A DNA stretch of 64,000 nt from assembly GCA_025558095.1 (NCBI GenBank), contig JAIVFI010000013.1, positions 682,001 through 746,000 of the forward strand, in the 5' to 3' direction. The notes beneath the pieces are model-generated. The model was not told the origin of the DNA. It worked only from the letters and a program-made list of their open reading frames with translations, and made no database searches. A program made the translations under genes and the position numbers. Below, piece by piece: positions 20,071 to 30,287 of this stretch. Each line of letters starts with the position of its first letter. The first letter of the stretch is position 1. This stretch comes from Hyaloraphidium curvatum. Taxonomy: Eukaryota; Monoblepharomycota; Hyaloraphidiomycetes; Hyaloraphidiales; Hyaloraphidiaceae.

Positions 20071-21964
20071 TCACCCCTCCGAATCCGACGAGAACCAATC
20101 CGACGCCCTCATCCTCGGCGGCGGCGGCGGCTCCCTGCTCCTCGCGATCTGCGGCACCGCCGGGCCGTCCGGCGGCTCGCCGAACTCGTCCTGGTCGGGC
20201 ACGCCGTCCGACGACGACGAACCGCGGGTACGCCCGATCCCCGTCCCGTCCCCGCGATCGTGCCGGTGCCGCTTGCTCCGCCCGCTTTCGTCCTCGTCCG
20301 ATCCGCCGCCGCCGCGCTCCTTCCGCTTCCTGCTCCCCCCGTCGACGTCCCCCTCGCGATCGCCGTGCCTGCTCTGGTCGGACCCGCGCCGGGAACGGTG
20401 TCCGTGCGGGATCTCGACCCGCTTCTCGACCCACACTTCCTCCTCCTCGGACTTGGGCTTGGCGGTGCGGTTCGCAGCGGGAGGCGGGTCGCGGTCGCGC
20501 GGCGTCGCGGCGTCGGGCTTGACGGAAGGCGGCGGCGGAGGAGGCGGAAGGCGGGGCAGCGAGACGGATTGGGGAACGGCGGGCTGCGGCGGGTTGGTCG
20601 TGGTCGGCGGCCGGGGCGGGAGGGGAGGTCGGGGGGGAGGCGTCGGCGTGCGGGGCTTCCCGGCATGGTTGGAGCTCCGGCGTTCCGGGTCCCTCGACTG
20701 GCGCGGATGAAGCAAAACATAGTGCAAGGGTCATTGATGACCATTGCGCGATGCCGCAATCCGCGCCTACCGTGCTCCGCCGCCGCGACGAGTGCCTCCC
20801 GTTCCTGCCGTTGCTGCTCCTCCGCTCCGGGGACCTTGCGCGGCGCTCTTCCACGTAGTAGTCGTCGTCGGCGTAGCGCTTTGCGATGCGGTGGCCGTTG
20901 ACGTAGTCCGGATCTACGCCGCGCAGGGAAAGCCTCCTCGACGGCTCCCTCGACCTGTCGCGGTCGCGCTCGCGGTGCCAATCCCGAACGTCGCGCTCGC
21001 TTCGTTCCGAGTCCGAGTTCCAGGAGCTGCGCCTCGCATTTTCTTGCCGATCCGCCCGCCGATCGTCCCCCCCCTCGCGCGCCCGCGGCCCCCTCCCCGC
21101 GCCGTCGATCCGGACCTCCAACCCCCCCTCCGAATCCTCGCGCACGCGCCTGTCCCCCGCATCCGGCTCCATCCTCGCCGCGGCGCCGAGGATGTGCACC
21201 TGCCCGCGGGAGTAGGCGGCGTCGGCGGCCGGATCGCCGCGGTACACGTGGCGGTCGGGGGCGGGGCTTTCCAGGCGCGCGGCGGCGCCGAGGAAGTGCA
21301 CCTGCCCGCTCGCGCCTGCCGATTCCCCGGAGCGGGTTTGCTCCGCATGCGCGTTGCCGCCGCTGGAACCCCAGGGTGCCGGCGATGCTGACTTGGCCCT
21401 TCCCGCCGCGATCGCCTCCCCCGCCTCCTTCCACGCCGGCGCGCCCGGCTCCCTCTTGCTGAAGTTCCCGCTCCTGTACGCCTTCTTGGGGTCCTTGATC
21501 CCCTGCACCACCACGTCCCCCCTGGCCAGGACGCGGCAGCACTTGCCGTGCTCCGACCCGACCTGCCCCGCGAACTTCATCGGCGGCCCGGGGACCCACT
21601 TGGGCACCATGCCGTATAGCTCGCGGAGGTCGGCCATGGAGACGGTGGTTCCCTCGGGCACGAGGGCGTGCACGCGCTTGCGGAAGGAGGGGTCGCCGGC
21701 GGCCAGCAGCTGCCTGTCGTGCTCGGCGAGGCGGACGAAGCGCCGCCCGCTCGGCATCCGCACGACCTCCAGCGCGAGGCGGGTGCTTTGGGAGAGGAGG
21801 CAGTACCGCTCGGCGTTGGCGTGGTTCATGGGGGCGCGGAGGGCGGCGCGGGTGGCCGCGGGGAGGCGCGACTCGAGGTCCTCGAGGGGGACGAACAGCG
21901 AGACGGAGAGGAGCGTGCTGGCCGCCTGCAGCGCGACGAGCTCGTCGGGGGTGATTTCTGCCAT
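20071..21964 (-). CDS. Arg/Ser-rich nuclear-type protein
   Basis: Exons 21964-20771 and 20697-20071, 606 residues. The 73-nt intron starts GTAGGC and ends CGCCAG and joins RRRST to SRDPERRSS in phase 0. An ordered N-terminal domain of about 190 residues (ITPDELVALQAASTLLSV .. MKFAGQVGSEHGKCCRVLA) matches nothing I know. The rest is disordered and charged: two copies of a GQVH(F/I)LGAAAR(L/M)E unit about 25 residues apart, then Arg/Asp/Ser tracts (DRDRSREPSRR), a Pro-rich run and basic RKRKERG/KRHRHDRG stretches that look like nuclear localisation signals. The composition is that of RNA-processing or chromatin proteins; this is inference from composition only. Confidence 0.6.
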
Positions 21965-22227
21965 GGCGGGGCGGGGGAAGGGAGGCACGGGGAGGCCCGC
22001 GAAGCGAGGGGGAAAGTGACGCGTGGGGAGGCGTCGTACGACTCGACGTGACACCTTCGCAATCCGACTCGACGCGCACCTTCGCAATACCCAGGAGGCC
22101 ATCGCGCTAAACACTCGTTTGCCTGCCGTCATATATTCATCCCGACGAGGAGGACTTTAGGAGCTAGCGAGATCACATCCCCGCTGGCGGATTCGCGCGA
22201 AGAAATGGGGTACCTTCCATGCCGGCT

Positions 22228-23670
22228 TCAAACCCCCGGCGGCGGCGGCACCCTCCCCAGCACCTCCTCCATCGCCATCCCGATGCCCAGCAGCCTCCGA
22301 TCGCTCCCCAGCGGCCCGTCGATCTCCAATCCCCACGGCAGCCCGCCGTCGAGCAGGCCCGCGGGCACCGACAGGCCCGGCAGGCCGGCGCAGCTCGCCG
22401 GGCCCGTGTTGCGGAGGAAGGCGACGAACGTGTCGATCTCGGCGCCGTCGATGCTCGCGGTACCGGATCCGTGGAGCTCGTCGATCTCGACGGCGGCCAT
22501 GATCGCCGTGGGGAACAGCAGCGCGTCCAGCCGGTGCGACGCAAAGGTGCGCCGGTAGAGGGCCTGAAGGGCAGGCCGGTGCACGCCGATGACTTCCGCG
22601 TAGGGGCCCTCCTGGGCCGCGAGGATCCCGTACACGATTTGACGCACGTCGGGGCTCGCCACCTGCGCCGCGATCGCCTCGATGGTGATCGTTTCGGCGA
22701 GCCCGCTCGCGGCGAGGTACGCCGACATGTCCTCCCGGAACGCGTGCCCTGACGCCCCGTTGTTCACGCGGTCGCTGAGCTCGAACAGCTCCGGGATCGA
22801 GAGGTCGACTAGGGTCGCGCCCGCTGCCTCGAGCTTCGCGCGGGCGGCGGCGGCGGCTTTCGCCACCCGGGCCTCCAGGCCCTCCCAGCACTCTTTCGGC
22901 ACGCCGAGCCGCACGCCCGCCAGCGGAACCGCCTGCACCGTTTCGGTGCCGGTGATCACCGCATCCAAGAGGGCGACGTCGGTGACCGTGCGCCCCATCG
23001 GACCCACGGTGTCGCGGACGCGGCTGATCGGCACGACGGCGCCGTCGTCGTCGTATCGGCACTGCGTGCCGCCGTCTCCCAAGGACGGCCGCAGCCCGGC
23101 GATGCCGCACAGCGCGGCCGGCACGCGGGTGGAACCGCCGGTGTCGGTTCCCAGCCCGCACGTGGCGACGCGCGCGGCGACGGCGGCTGCGGTGCCGCCG
23201 GACGATCCCCCGGGGATGCGCGTCTTGTCGTACGGGTTGCGCACGGCGCCGAAGGCGGCGTTCGTGCTCGTGAAGCCGAACGCGAGCTCGTGCATGTTGG
23301 TCTTGCCCAGCACGACGGCGCCTGCTTCGACCAGCCGGGGCACCGACGGTGCGGTGTTTGCCGGGGCACAACCGCGCAGGGCGGGCGTGCCCGCCGTGGT
23401 CGGCATCCCCGCGAGGTTGATGTTGTCCTTGACGACCACCGGCAGGCCGGCCAGCGGGCCCGGCGCCTCCCCGGCGGCACGCGCGGCATCGATTCTGTCA
23501 GCGGCAGCAAGCGCGCCGGCCTCGTCGACGGCGACGAACGCGTTCAAGTCGGCGCAGGCGCGTGCGCGGTCGAGCGCCGCGCGGACCAGCGCCCGCGCAG
23601 TGGTGGTGCCCTCGCGCACGGCCGCGACGGCCTCGGCGGCGGACAGCGACAGGAGGGGATCGGCGGGCAT
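22228..23670 (-). CDS. Amidase (amidase-signature family)
   Basis: Intronless, 480 residues. Catalytic triad: Lys81 in VVVKDNIN, Ser156 in GGSSGG and nucleophile Ser180 in GTDTGGSTRVPAALCG. These are the marks of amidase-signature enzymes, which hydrolyse amides to acid and ammonia. The nearest relatives by feel are indoleacetamide/mandelamide hydrolases rather than fatty-acid amide hydrolases, but substrate cannot be read. Lack of an intron in a gene-dense, intron-rich window and the bacterial-like compactness could mean transfer from bacteria; that is only a suggestion. The ATG at 23670 opens the conserved N-terminal helix (LLSLSAAEAVAAVREG). Confidence 0.9.
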   Translation of the reverse strand: MPADPLLSLSAAEAVAAVREGTTTARALVRAALDRARACADLNAFVAVDEAGALAAADRIDAARAAGEAPGPLAGLPVVVKDNINLAGMPTTAGTPALRGCAPANTAPSVPRLVEAGAVVLGKTNMHELAFGFTSTNAAFGAVRNPYDKTRIPGGSSGGTAAAVAARVATCGLGTDTGGSTRVPAALCGIAGLRPSLGDGGTQCRYDDDGAVVPISRVRDTVGPMGRTVTDVALLDAVITGTETVQAVPLAGVRLGVPKECWEGLEARVAKAAAAARAKLEAAGATLVDLSIPELFELSDRVNNGASGHAFREDMSAYLAASGLAETITIEAIAAQVASPDVRQIVYGILAAQEGPYAEVIGVHRPALQALYRRTFASHRLDALLFPTAIMAAVEIDELHGSGTASIDGAEIDTFVAFLRNTGPASCAGLPGLSVPAGLLDGGLPWGLEIDGPLGSDRRLLGIGMAMEEVLGRVPPPPGV

Positions 23671-23784
23671 CGCGGCTCCGGAGGAGGGCGAATGCGGCGG
23701 ACGGTCGTCGCGTTCTGGAACGAGAAGACGGTGTCACTCCGATCGTCTCCCACGCCGATCGGTCGTGTGTTGGGCTCGTCCTGC

Positions 23785-23840
23785 GCGTGTACAAATCAAA
23801 GACCGCTACCACCGCCTCCGCCGGGGCTTGCCCGCACGCA
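23785..23840 (-). repeat. 56-nt dispersed repeat, copy 2
   Basis: Reverse complement of this segment matches 19645-19700 with about six differences. It sits 115-170 bp upstream of the amidase start, inside the non-coding stretch 23671-23980, and in the opposite orientation to copy 1. Confidence 0.6.
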
Positions 23841-23980
23841 TGATCGGTCGGTCGGTGACGTGATGTATCGGGGTTGGGGGGCGCTCAGCGTCCGGCTTCT
23901 GGAGAAACTAGTGCATTCCTGGCCAGAGGGGAGACAGCGGGCTCCAAGCAACTGCTCCCGCTGCATCCCAACATTCGCCC

Positions 23981-25561
23981 CTATCGCCCCTTTACCCGGG
24001 GATCCAACCTCGCCCACAGCTTCCCCGCCGCGACCTTGACGGAGCTCGAGAACTTTGCCCCGTCCCAGCTCTCGAAAACCCCCTCGGCCACCGGCCCGCA
24101 CCACCCCGCGCAGTCGAACTCCGCGACCAGCCTAGCCAGCACCATCCGCATCTGCATCCGCGCCAGGCTCTGCCCGATGCAGTTCCGCGAGCCCCACGAG
24201 AAGCCGGGGAGGTGCCGCCGCACCTCGGGATCCGCGGGATCCTTCCACCCCCCGTCGCCGCCCAGCGAGGGAGGGAGGAACCTCTCCGGGCGGAACGAAT
24301 CGGCGTCCGCGCCCCAGTACGATACGTCGGAGCCGATGGCCGCAGTGGAGCAGCTGATCGTCGTTCCCGCGGGGATGTGGTACCCGCCGAGCTCGACGTC
24401 CTCGGGGGCGTACCGCGCGATGAAGCTCGCGATGGGGCGCAACCGCAGGGTTTCCCAGATCACGGCGTCGAGGTACGGCAGCGACCTCAACGCGGCGTGG
24501 TCGAGAGGTCCGGCGGCCGAGGCGGCGTCCACCTCGGCCTGCAGCCTCCGCCACACCCGCGCCCCGCGGCACATCATGAAGCCCGTGGCAAAGGAGAGGG
24601 AGGATGCGGTGGTTTCCTGCCCGGCGATGAAGAAGAGCAGGGCCTCGGCGACGACCTCGCGCTCCGAGAGGCGTTCGCCCGAATCGGCGTCGGTCGAGCT
24701 GACGAGGGCCTGCAGTAGGTCGTTCCGGAGCGGCGCCTTGCCTTCCGCGGCGGCAAGGATGCGGTCCTTTACCGTGACTTCGGCGAATGCCTGCAGCTCG
24801 GCCAAGGCCGCCCTGCATTTCGCCACGTACGGGACGAAGCCGAAGTACGAGACGTCGAGGCCGACGAGGGACAGCACGGCGCGGAGGCCGGCGTAATGGA
24901 ACCCATAGGTTATGTTGCGGCCCACATGCGCGGCGGAAGGGCCGTTCCCGGCCTTTTCTGTGTCCGCGTTGTCGCCGCCGAGCAGGGCGCGGGAGTCCAT
25001 GCCGAACGCGAGGCCCAGGATGACATCCAGTGTCAGGTCGTCGAACGCCTTGACCACCTCGGTCTTTCCTTTCTCGCGAATTTCGCGCGTCAAGCGGGCG
25101 ACGAGATCGTCCACGTGCCCGGCAATCATCGGCTCGACTCCCTCCAACGTGGAGGGGGCGAAGGCCGGGAACACGAGCCTCCTCCTCCGCCTGTGTTCCC
25201 CCGATTTCTTGTCTAAATTCTCCATCGTGAAAACCGAGTCCAGGTCCGGGTACGGCATCCGCAGGGCGCGGAACACGGGCGGCTTGGGCAGATCGAGCTT
25301 GACCGCCACCGCGTCGGCGAGGACGCCGTCGGCGACCATCAGCTCGCCAGGGCGCACGCGGACGAGCTTGCCGTATTTCCGCGCGGTGCGCACCGCGTGC
25401 GCGGGGAGGTCGCCGAGGGGGAAATGGATTGCGTGCCACAGCGAGGTGAAGCGCGCGAGGACGGGGCCGGGGACGCGCGACAGGGGAGAGTGCGCCGCGG
25501 TCCACGCGTGCCACGCGATGTAGAGGAGAATGATGAGCACGAGCAGCGCCGTGAGCCCCAT
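23981..25561 (-). CDS. Cytochrome P450 monooxygenase
   Basis: Intronless, 526 residues. The N-terminal membrane anchor is MGLTALLVLIILLYIAW followed by the proline hinge SPLSRVPGPVLAR. I-helix AGQETTAS, K-helix ETLRLRP (ExxR), PERF-type SFRPERFLPP and the heme loop FSWGSRNCIGQSLAR with Cys461. The protein is probably ER-anchored and NADPH-reductase dependent. The pattern resembles CYP4/fungal CYP52-53-like clans only loosely; the substrate is unknown. The start was chosen at 25561 because it opens the anchor. Confidence 0.92.
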   Translation of the reverse strand: MGLTALLVLIILLYIAWHAWTAAHSPLSRVPGPVLARFTSLWHAIHFPLGDLPAHAVRTARKYGKLVRVRPGELMVADGVLADAVAVKLDLPKPPVFRALRMPYPDLDSVFTMENLDKKSGEHRRRRRLVFPAFAPSTLEGVEPMIAGHVDDLVARLTREIREKGKTEVVKAFDDLTLDVILGLAFGMDSRALLGGDNADTEKAGNGPSAAHVGRNITYGFHYAGLRAVLSLVGLDVSYFGFVPYVAKCRAALAELQAFAEVTVKDRILAAAEGKAPLRNDLLQALVSSTDADSGERLSEREVVAEALLFFIAGQETTASSLSFATGFMMCRGARVWRRLQAEVDAASAAGPLDHAALRSLPYLDAVIWETLRLRPIASFIARYAPEDVELGGYHIPAGTTISCSTAAIGSDVSYWGADADSFRPERFLPPSLGGDGGWKDPADPEVRRHLPGFSWGSRNCIGQSLARMQMRMVLARLVAEFDCAGWCGPVAEGVFESWDGAKFSSSVKVAAGKLWARLDPRVKGR

Positions 25562-25700
25562 CGAAGCTACGGGCGAAGGAAATGTCGGCGGGGGAATACA
25601 AAGGCGACCTCGAAGAGGCAGCCGCACACAGCAACCAAACAACGCGCGACGCCCGCGTTCATCAACGTGATCCGCGTCATCGAGTCGCTGAGGTGTTCCA

Positions 25701-26222
25701 TTACTTGAAAGCAAACTGCGGAAGGATCCACCGCCCGTTCTGATCGCCCATGACTGTCACGTACAAGCTCCTCTCCCCCGCACCAGCGGACGCGTCGAGC
25801 AGCGGCTGGTACGCCGGATCGCCCGGCACCCTGAGGTCGTCGACCACGTTTCCGCTGTCGAGATCCAGCAGGGTCACCAGGTTGTTGTCCGCGGCGTTGA
25901 TTTCGACAAGCTGGTATTCCTTCGGATGGCCGTCGCGTCGATCCTCGCTCGGCAGCGGAGCGACGGGGCAGGCACACACTTTCCGCGTCACGATGGGGAC
26001 GAGCACTTCCTGGCCCGCATCAAATTCTTCGATGATCACCTGCCCCGATTGCAGCTGAAGACGGCCCACCGTGGGTCCGGTGCACCGCTTCCGGCCGGTT
26101 CCGCTACTGATCTTCACCTTGCCCTCTCCGGCGGTCTCGACTTCATCGATCCTGCAAGATACATCGCCGTTCAGCAGGGCCCAGCCGCCGGGTCGGAGCG
26201 ACGAGGCCGGCTGGGTCGCCAT
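25701..26222 (-). CDS. eIF5A-like protein without hypusine loop
   Basis: 173 residues, one exon. The order of conserved parts follows eIF5A: GGWALLNGDVSCRIDEVET (N-terminal SH3-like barrel), then SGTGRKRCTGPTVGRLQ, FDAGQEVLVPIVTRKVC, and the C-terminal OB-type part KEYQLVEINAADNNLVTLLD, DDLRVPGD, GERSLYVTVMGD. In true eIF5A the loop TSKTGKHGHAK carries the lysine converted to hypusine; here the corresponding stretch is TAGEGKVKI and has no TGKHG. A role in translation as classical eIF5A is therefore unlikely. The broken copy next door (26443-26976) is a tandem paralogue. Family call is from pattern, not from a search. Confidence 0.65.
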   Translation of the reverse strand: MATQPASSLRPGGWALLNGDVSCRIDEVETAGEGKVKISSGTGRKRCTGPTVGRLQLQSGQVIIEEFDAGQEVLVPIVTRKVCACPVAPLPSEDRRDGHPKEYQLVEINAADNNLVTLLDLDSGNVVDDLRVPGDPAYQPLLDASAGAGERSLYVTVMGDQNGRWILPQFAFK

Positions 26223-26442
26223 GGATTGCTCGCGTTCCGCGCTTTTTGAGACAGGCGGAGGAACGACGTCGATCGCGACCGATCGCGTTGAACAGAGGTG
26301 CATGCTGCTCAGGATGAGAGGACTCGCGGATGCAATTGAGTAGAAATGTGATTCTCCTTCGAAGCACGCTCTGGGTCGTCTGCAGGCCAACGCGTGCGAT
26401 CCATCCGCGCGGTCCGCGGTGTCGTGTCGCTGCAGCACCCCT

Positions 26443-26976
26443 CTACTTAAGCAAGAACTGCGGCAGGATCCACCGCGCTTTCTGGTCGCTCATCACCGTC
26501 ACAAACACGTTCCTTTCCCCCGCGCCGCCATACCCGTCTACCAGCGGCTGGTAGGCGGGGTCGCCCGGCACCCTCAGGTCGTCGACGATGTCGCCGTTCT
26601 CGGGGTCCATCAGGGTCGCGAGGTTGCCGTCGTCGGCGTTGATGTCGGTCAGCTGGTAATCCTTAGGAGTGGAATCTACGCGTCGGTCGCGGCGCGGCCG
26701 GGGAGGAGGTAGCACCCACGGTCCGCGTCACGATGGGAACGGGCACATCCTCCCCCTCATCGAATTCCGCGCTCTGCTCCTGCCCCGATTGCAGCTGATG
26801 ACGGCCGACCCTTAGCTCGTCGGCCCATGTCCCCGTCGGGCGCGCGGACCCACGCCGGTGCCGGTGACCTTCAGCCTGCCCTCCCCGGCGGGCTCGACGC
26901 CGGTGATCTTGCACGACATGTCGTTCAGCGTGACGTAGCCGCCGCGTCGGAGCGAGGAGGCTGGCTCGGTGGTCAT
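26443..26976 (-). pseudogene. Frameshifted tandem copy of eIF5A-like gene
   Basis: From the ATG at 26976 the frame reads MTTEPASSLRRGGYVTLN, SCKITGVEPAGEGRLKVTG and then runs to a stop. A second frame carries LQSGQEQSAEFDEGEDVP, VPIVTRTVGATSS. A third carries STPKDYQLTDINADDGN, DDLRVPGDPAYQPLVD, ARWILPQFLLK. These three pieces line up with the intact copy at 25701-26222, so at least two frameshifts separate them. Neither switch has a good GT..AG pair. It is either a pseudogene or an assembly error. The loop is hypusine-less in this copy too. Confidence 0.65.
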
Positions 26977-27204
26977 TTCTGGGAGGGACGCGTTCGCGTG
27001 CTTTTGAGACGGGCCGAGTGGCTGCTGCGGATGCAGATACCGAGGACCATGTGAATCATGTCGACCCGCAAGAGAACATGATTGCGAAGAAGAGGAACTT
27101 GCAGAGTCTCAGGGATTGAGCACTCGAAGGCCAGACGGGTTGCAGCGAGGGGAACGTTGGGTCGCGGCGAAAGTGGCCTTCGATTGACGATCCTCCGGGA
27201 CGCT

Positions 27205-28358
27205 TCACATCGCAGGCCCCAAATCGATGGTCGCGTACGACGCCTGCGCGACCGCCAGCACCGTCCCCTCCGCATCCGTGACCTCGGCTTCCACCGAGAC
27301 CCGCCTGCCCGCCGAACCCGTCGCCTTTGCTGTCGTGCGCATCCAGCCCGAGCGGAAGGCCGAGCCGGCGGGAGTGAATGCGAGGCGGAGCGACGCGGTG
27401 CCGGCCATCTTGCGGGACGAGGTGATGGCGGCGAGGGCGATCCAGGCGCTGCGGGAAAGCGGATCGGATCACGGACCGTTGCGGCGCCCTTTGAGGGGAC
27501 CCACTCCACGAGGGTGAACAATACAGCAGGATGCAGCCAGCCATCCGCCGCGAGCAGCTCCGAGCTGTCGACTCCGTGCCATGCTTCCAAGCCCGCCGGC
27601 GACGCCACGGACGCCGCGCGGCGGTAGAGCCTCCCCTCGCGCCGCGAAACCCAGACGAATCGGGCGCCCGAGACCATTTCGGGGAGGTCCGCCGTGCGCG
27701 GGTCGGCGGGGGGTTGGAGCTGCAGCCAGACGATGGGGAGGCCGGCGGAGATGGAGGATAGGAGGGAGGAGTCGGTGCCCGCGGTGGCGATTCCGCCGTG
27801 CTGGGATACCAGAGCCCGCAGACCGTCGGGTATCGGGTCCAGGGGATCTGCAGATGGGCCCGGGTGCCGCAGTTCCTGCCCCGAGTGATCCTCTGCGGGG
27901 CCCCAGGTGGTCTCGACGACGACAAGGTCCCTGTCCTTCTCGCGGTCCCGCAGCACCGCCCGCCATCGTCCTCCCCCCTCCGCGCCCCCGAGCCGCGAGC
28001 AGCCGACCTCGATCCACCCGGGCAGCGGCACCGGCCTCGCGTACCGCACATCGACCTCCCTCAGCACCAATCCGCCCCGCCCGCCCTGCGACGCCAGCAC
28101 CTTGGCCACGTCCGCGCCGATGGCCATCGCCGCCCCGCCGTGCATCAGCGCCCGCGTGCCGCCCATCCCGCCGCCCAGCAACGGGCCGCAGAGCACCGCC
28201 GTGCGGCCGCCCGAGGACACGACGAACCGCGCCGCGCCCGTGGGATGGCGGAGCGCGGGCCACAGGGGAAGAGGCCCGAGGCCGGATGCGGAGTCGGCGA
28301 GGAGGGGGCCATAAGTGCCGGAAAGGATGTCGGAGACCCAGGGAGGAGGATCGCTCAT
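27205..28358 (-). CDS. Hotdog-fold thioesterase-like protein
   Basis: Exons 28358-27505 and 27448-27205, 365 residues. The 56-nt intron starts GTGGGT and ends CCGCAG and joins FTLVD to AWIALAAITSS (phase 2). The first half has LLGGGMGGTRALMHGGAAMA, then VRYARPVPLPGWIEV, like PaaI/THEM4-type hotdog domains (the HGG motif with central helix). The second half ends ASLRLAFTPAG, RVSVEAEVTDAEG, LAVAQASYATIDLG, which looks like a second hotdog strand set. A double-hotdog acyl-CoA thioesterase is the best guess; the substrate is unknown. Two in-frame codons upstream of the ATG at 28358 carry no conserved sequence. Confidence 0.6.
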
Positions 28359-28940
28359 CGCGCTGTTGTGCGTGGAACGTTCCGTGGAAGGGTCGCGGGC
28401 GGGGTGTCCCCCAGGCGTCCATGGACGCGTCCGATACGACCTCCCGGGTCCCGGATGTGACACCCGCGACGTGTCTTCTAGCGGACGCCGAATGCCAGGG
28501 TGCGGCGATTGGCTCCGGCGTCGGGGATGGAGCCGACGGCGTGCTTGAAATCCGTGGCGGCGGGCAAGAGACCACGTTGAAGCGAACGCGAGCCAAGAAC
28601 ATCCGTTGCGAAGAATCCGATCCCGCATGAAGCTCGGCGTGGAGACGGAGAGGAGAAAAGTGCTATCGACTTCTGCTATGGGAGGGGTCGCCAAAATCCG
28701 AGGGGGCCACAGTCAAAGAAAAGTCACAGGACGACATGTCAATTGCTGCCAGGCTTTGGATCGCGAGGAGGGGAAAGAGGTACAGCAACGAAGAAAGACT
28801 GTTGCTGCCGGGCGGATTCCGAGCGAGCCAGAGCGACGACCGATCCTTCCGCTCCCCCGGGCCCTGGGCGCGCAACGCCAGGTCAGCGCACGTCCACCCG
28901 CCCTCCGCGCCCGCCCCGCAATCCCGCGACCCGCGCCGCG
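28359..28940. other. Intergenic between divergent genes
   Basis: 582 bases hold the 5' flanks of the hotdog gene (minus) and the propeller-type gene (plus). No exon, repeat or RNA recognised. Confidence 0.4.
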
Positions 28941-30101
28941 ATGCCCCGCGCCGCGCTCGCCCTCCTCGCTTTCGCGCTGCTCTCGGCGTCCGCCGCCGCG
29001 TCCGCCGCCGCGCTCCCCGGCGGCGCGTCGCTCTCCTCCCCCGCCCAACACCCGCTGCTCCCCTCCTCCGTCGACGCGGAGAAGAAGAAGAAGAAGGACC
29101 CCAAACCCCCGAAGCTCCCTAAGCACTGCTCCCCCGTCGAGCTCCCGATCCCCAAGGGCATCGAGCCCTCGGGCTCGGTGTTCCACGACGGCACGCTGTG
29201 GATCGTCAGCGACAACTCGCAGCTCCTTTCGATGACCGAGGACGGCAGGGAGCAGCAAGTGTACAGGGTCGGGGAGGGGAAGAACGCGTACGACCTCGAG
29301 AGCGTGGCGCACGTGCTCGCAAGGCCGGAGTTCCTCTACCTGGGCGTGGAGGCGCCGCAGGCGATACTCGAGTACCACATCCCCACGCGGTCCATCAGGA
29401 GGACGTGGGATCTGAGCGGGGCGTTCGACGACCTGCCCGAGAACGCGGGGATGGAGGCGCTGGGGTACGTCAAGACAAACAGGAGCGCGACCGGGGGATA
29501 TTTCTTCGCGGGCTGCCAGCACGACGCGCGGATCTTTGTGTTTTCGGTGGACCTGGCGGCCGAGGGGGTGGTCCCGCCGGTGCTCGTGGCCGTGTGGGTC
29601 CTGCCGGGCGGCCGCGGATCGTCGAAGCGTCCCTGACCCACGGAACAGGATCACCGACCATCCCGGTCCCGACTACGACATCTCCGACATCGCCGTGACC
29701 AAGCACCAGCTCTTCCTGCTCTTCGACAAGGCCAAGCTGATGGTCCAGCTCGACCTCAACTCGCACGAGAAGCTCCTCCTGCCGCGGACCAACGGCGAGA
29801 GCCCGCAGCTGCCCGTCAGGATCTCCGCGGCCAACGCGACCCACGCGCACTTCGAGTTCCCGACGAGGGGCCAGGAGGGGGTGGCGTTTTCCGAGACGCA
29901 CGCGTTCTTCTCCGTCGGTGGGTCCCTCGCCCGTCTTCCTTGGCCCGTCTCGACGGGGTTGACCATCACCCGGGGGGCACAGATTACGGCGACGACCAGT
30001 CCGTCCTGCGGTACGACTTCGAGCAGATGGCGAGCTGCTTCAAGAAGCACGGCAAGGACGGGGACGGCGGGGGCAGCGGCGGGGAGGAGGAGGAGGACTG
30101 A
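28941..30101 (+). CDS. Secreted propeller-like protein (SdiA-regulated/phytase-like)
   Basis: Exons 28941-29593, 29649-29917 and 29983-30101, 346 residues. Both introns (55 and 65 nt) start GTGGGT. The signal peptide is MPRAALALLAFALL plus Ala-rich end. A Lys-rich stretch (EKKKKKDPKPP) leads into repeated blades: GSVFHDGTLWIVSDNSQLLS, YDLESVAHVLARPEFLYLG, GMEALGYVKT, ISDIAVTKHQLFLLFDK, GQEGVAFSETHAFFSV. The D-x-E-(G/S) and SDI..LFLLFD sequences repeat as in beta-propeller families such as SdiA-regulated or phytase-like esterases. The C-terminus is Gly/Glu-rich. Enzymatic activity cannot be inferred. Confidence 0.6.
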
Positions 30102-30287
30102 GTTGATGTTGCGGTGTCTTGGGATTTGGCACGATGGAGACCCGCATTTTGTAGCCGGAAACAAAGAATACTGAAGGCAGGATGTCGTGGGTCCCGGAAA
30201 GCATCCCGGACGGCGCAATCCCTTTCCGCACGGCCGCCCCATCCGGACGCGTGACTCCGATTTCGTCTCCCCGCACACTGAGCCGCA

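Noticed and set aside
22228-25561. Metabolic gene cluster of amidase and P450
   Set aside because: Adjacent and same strand, but no core synthase, transporter or regulator lies with them.
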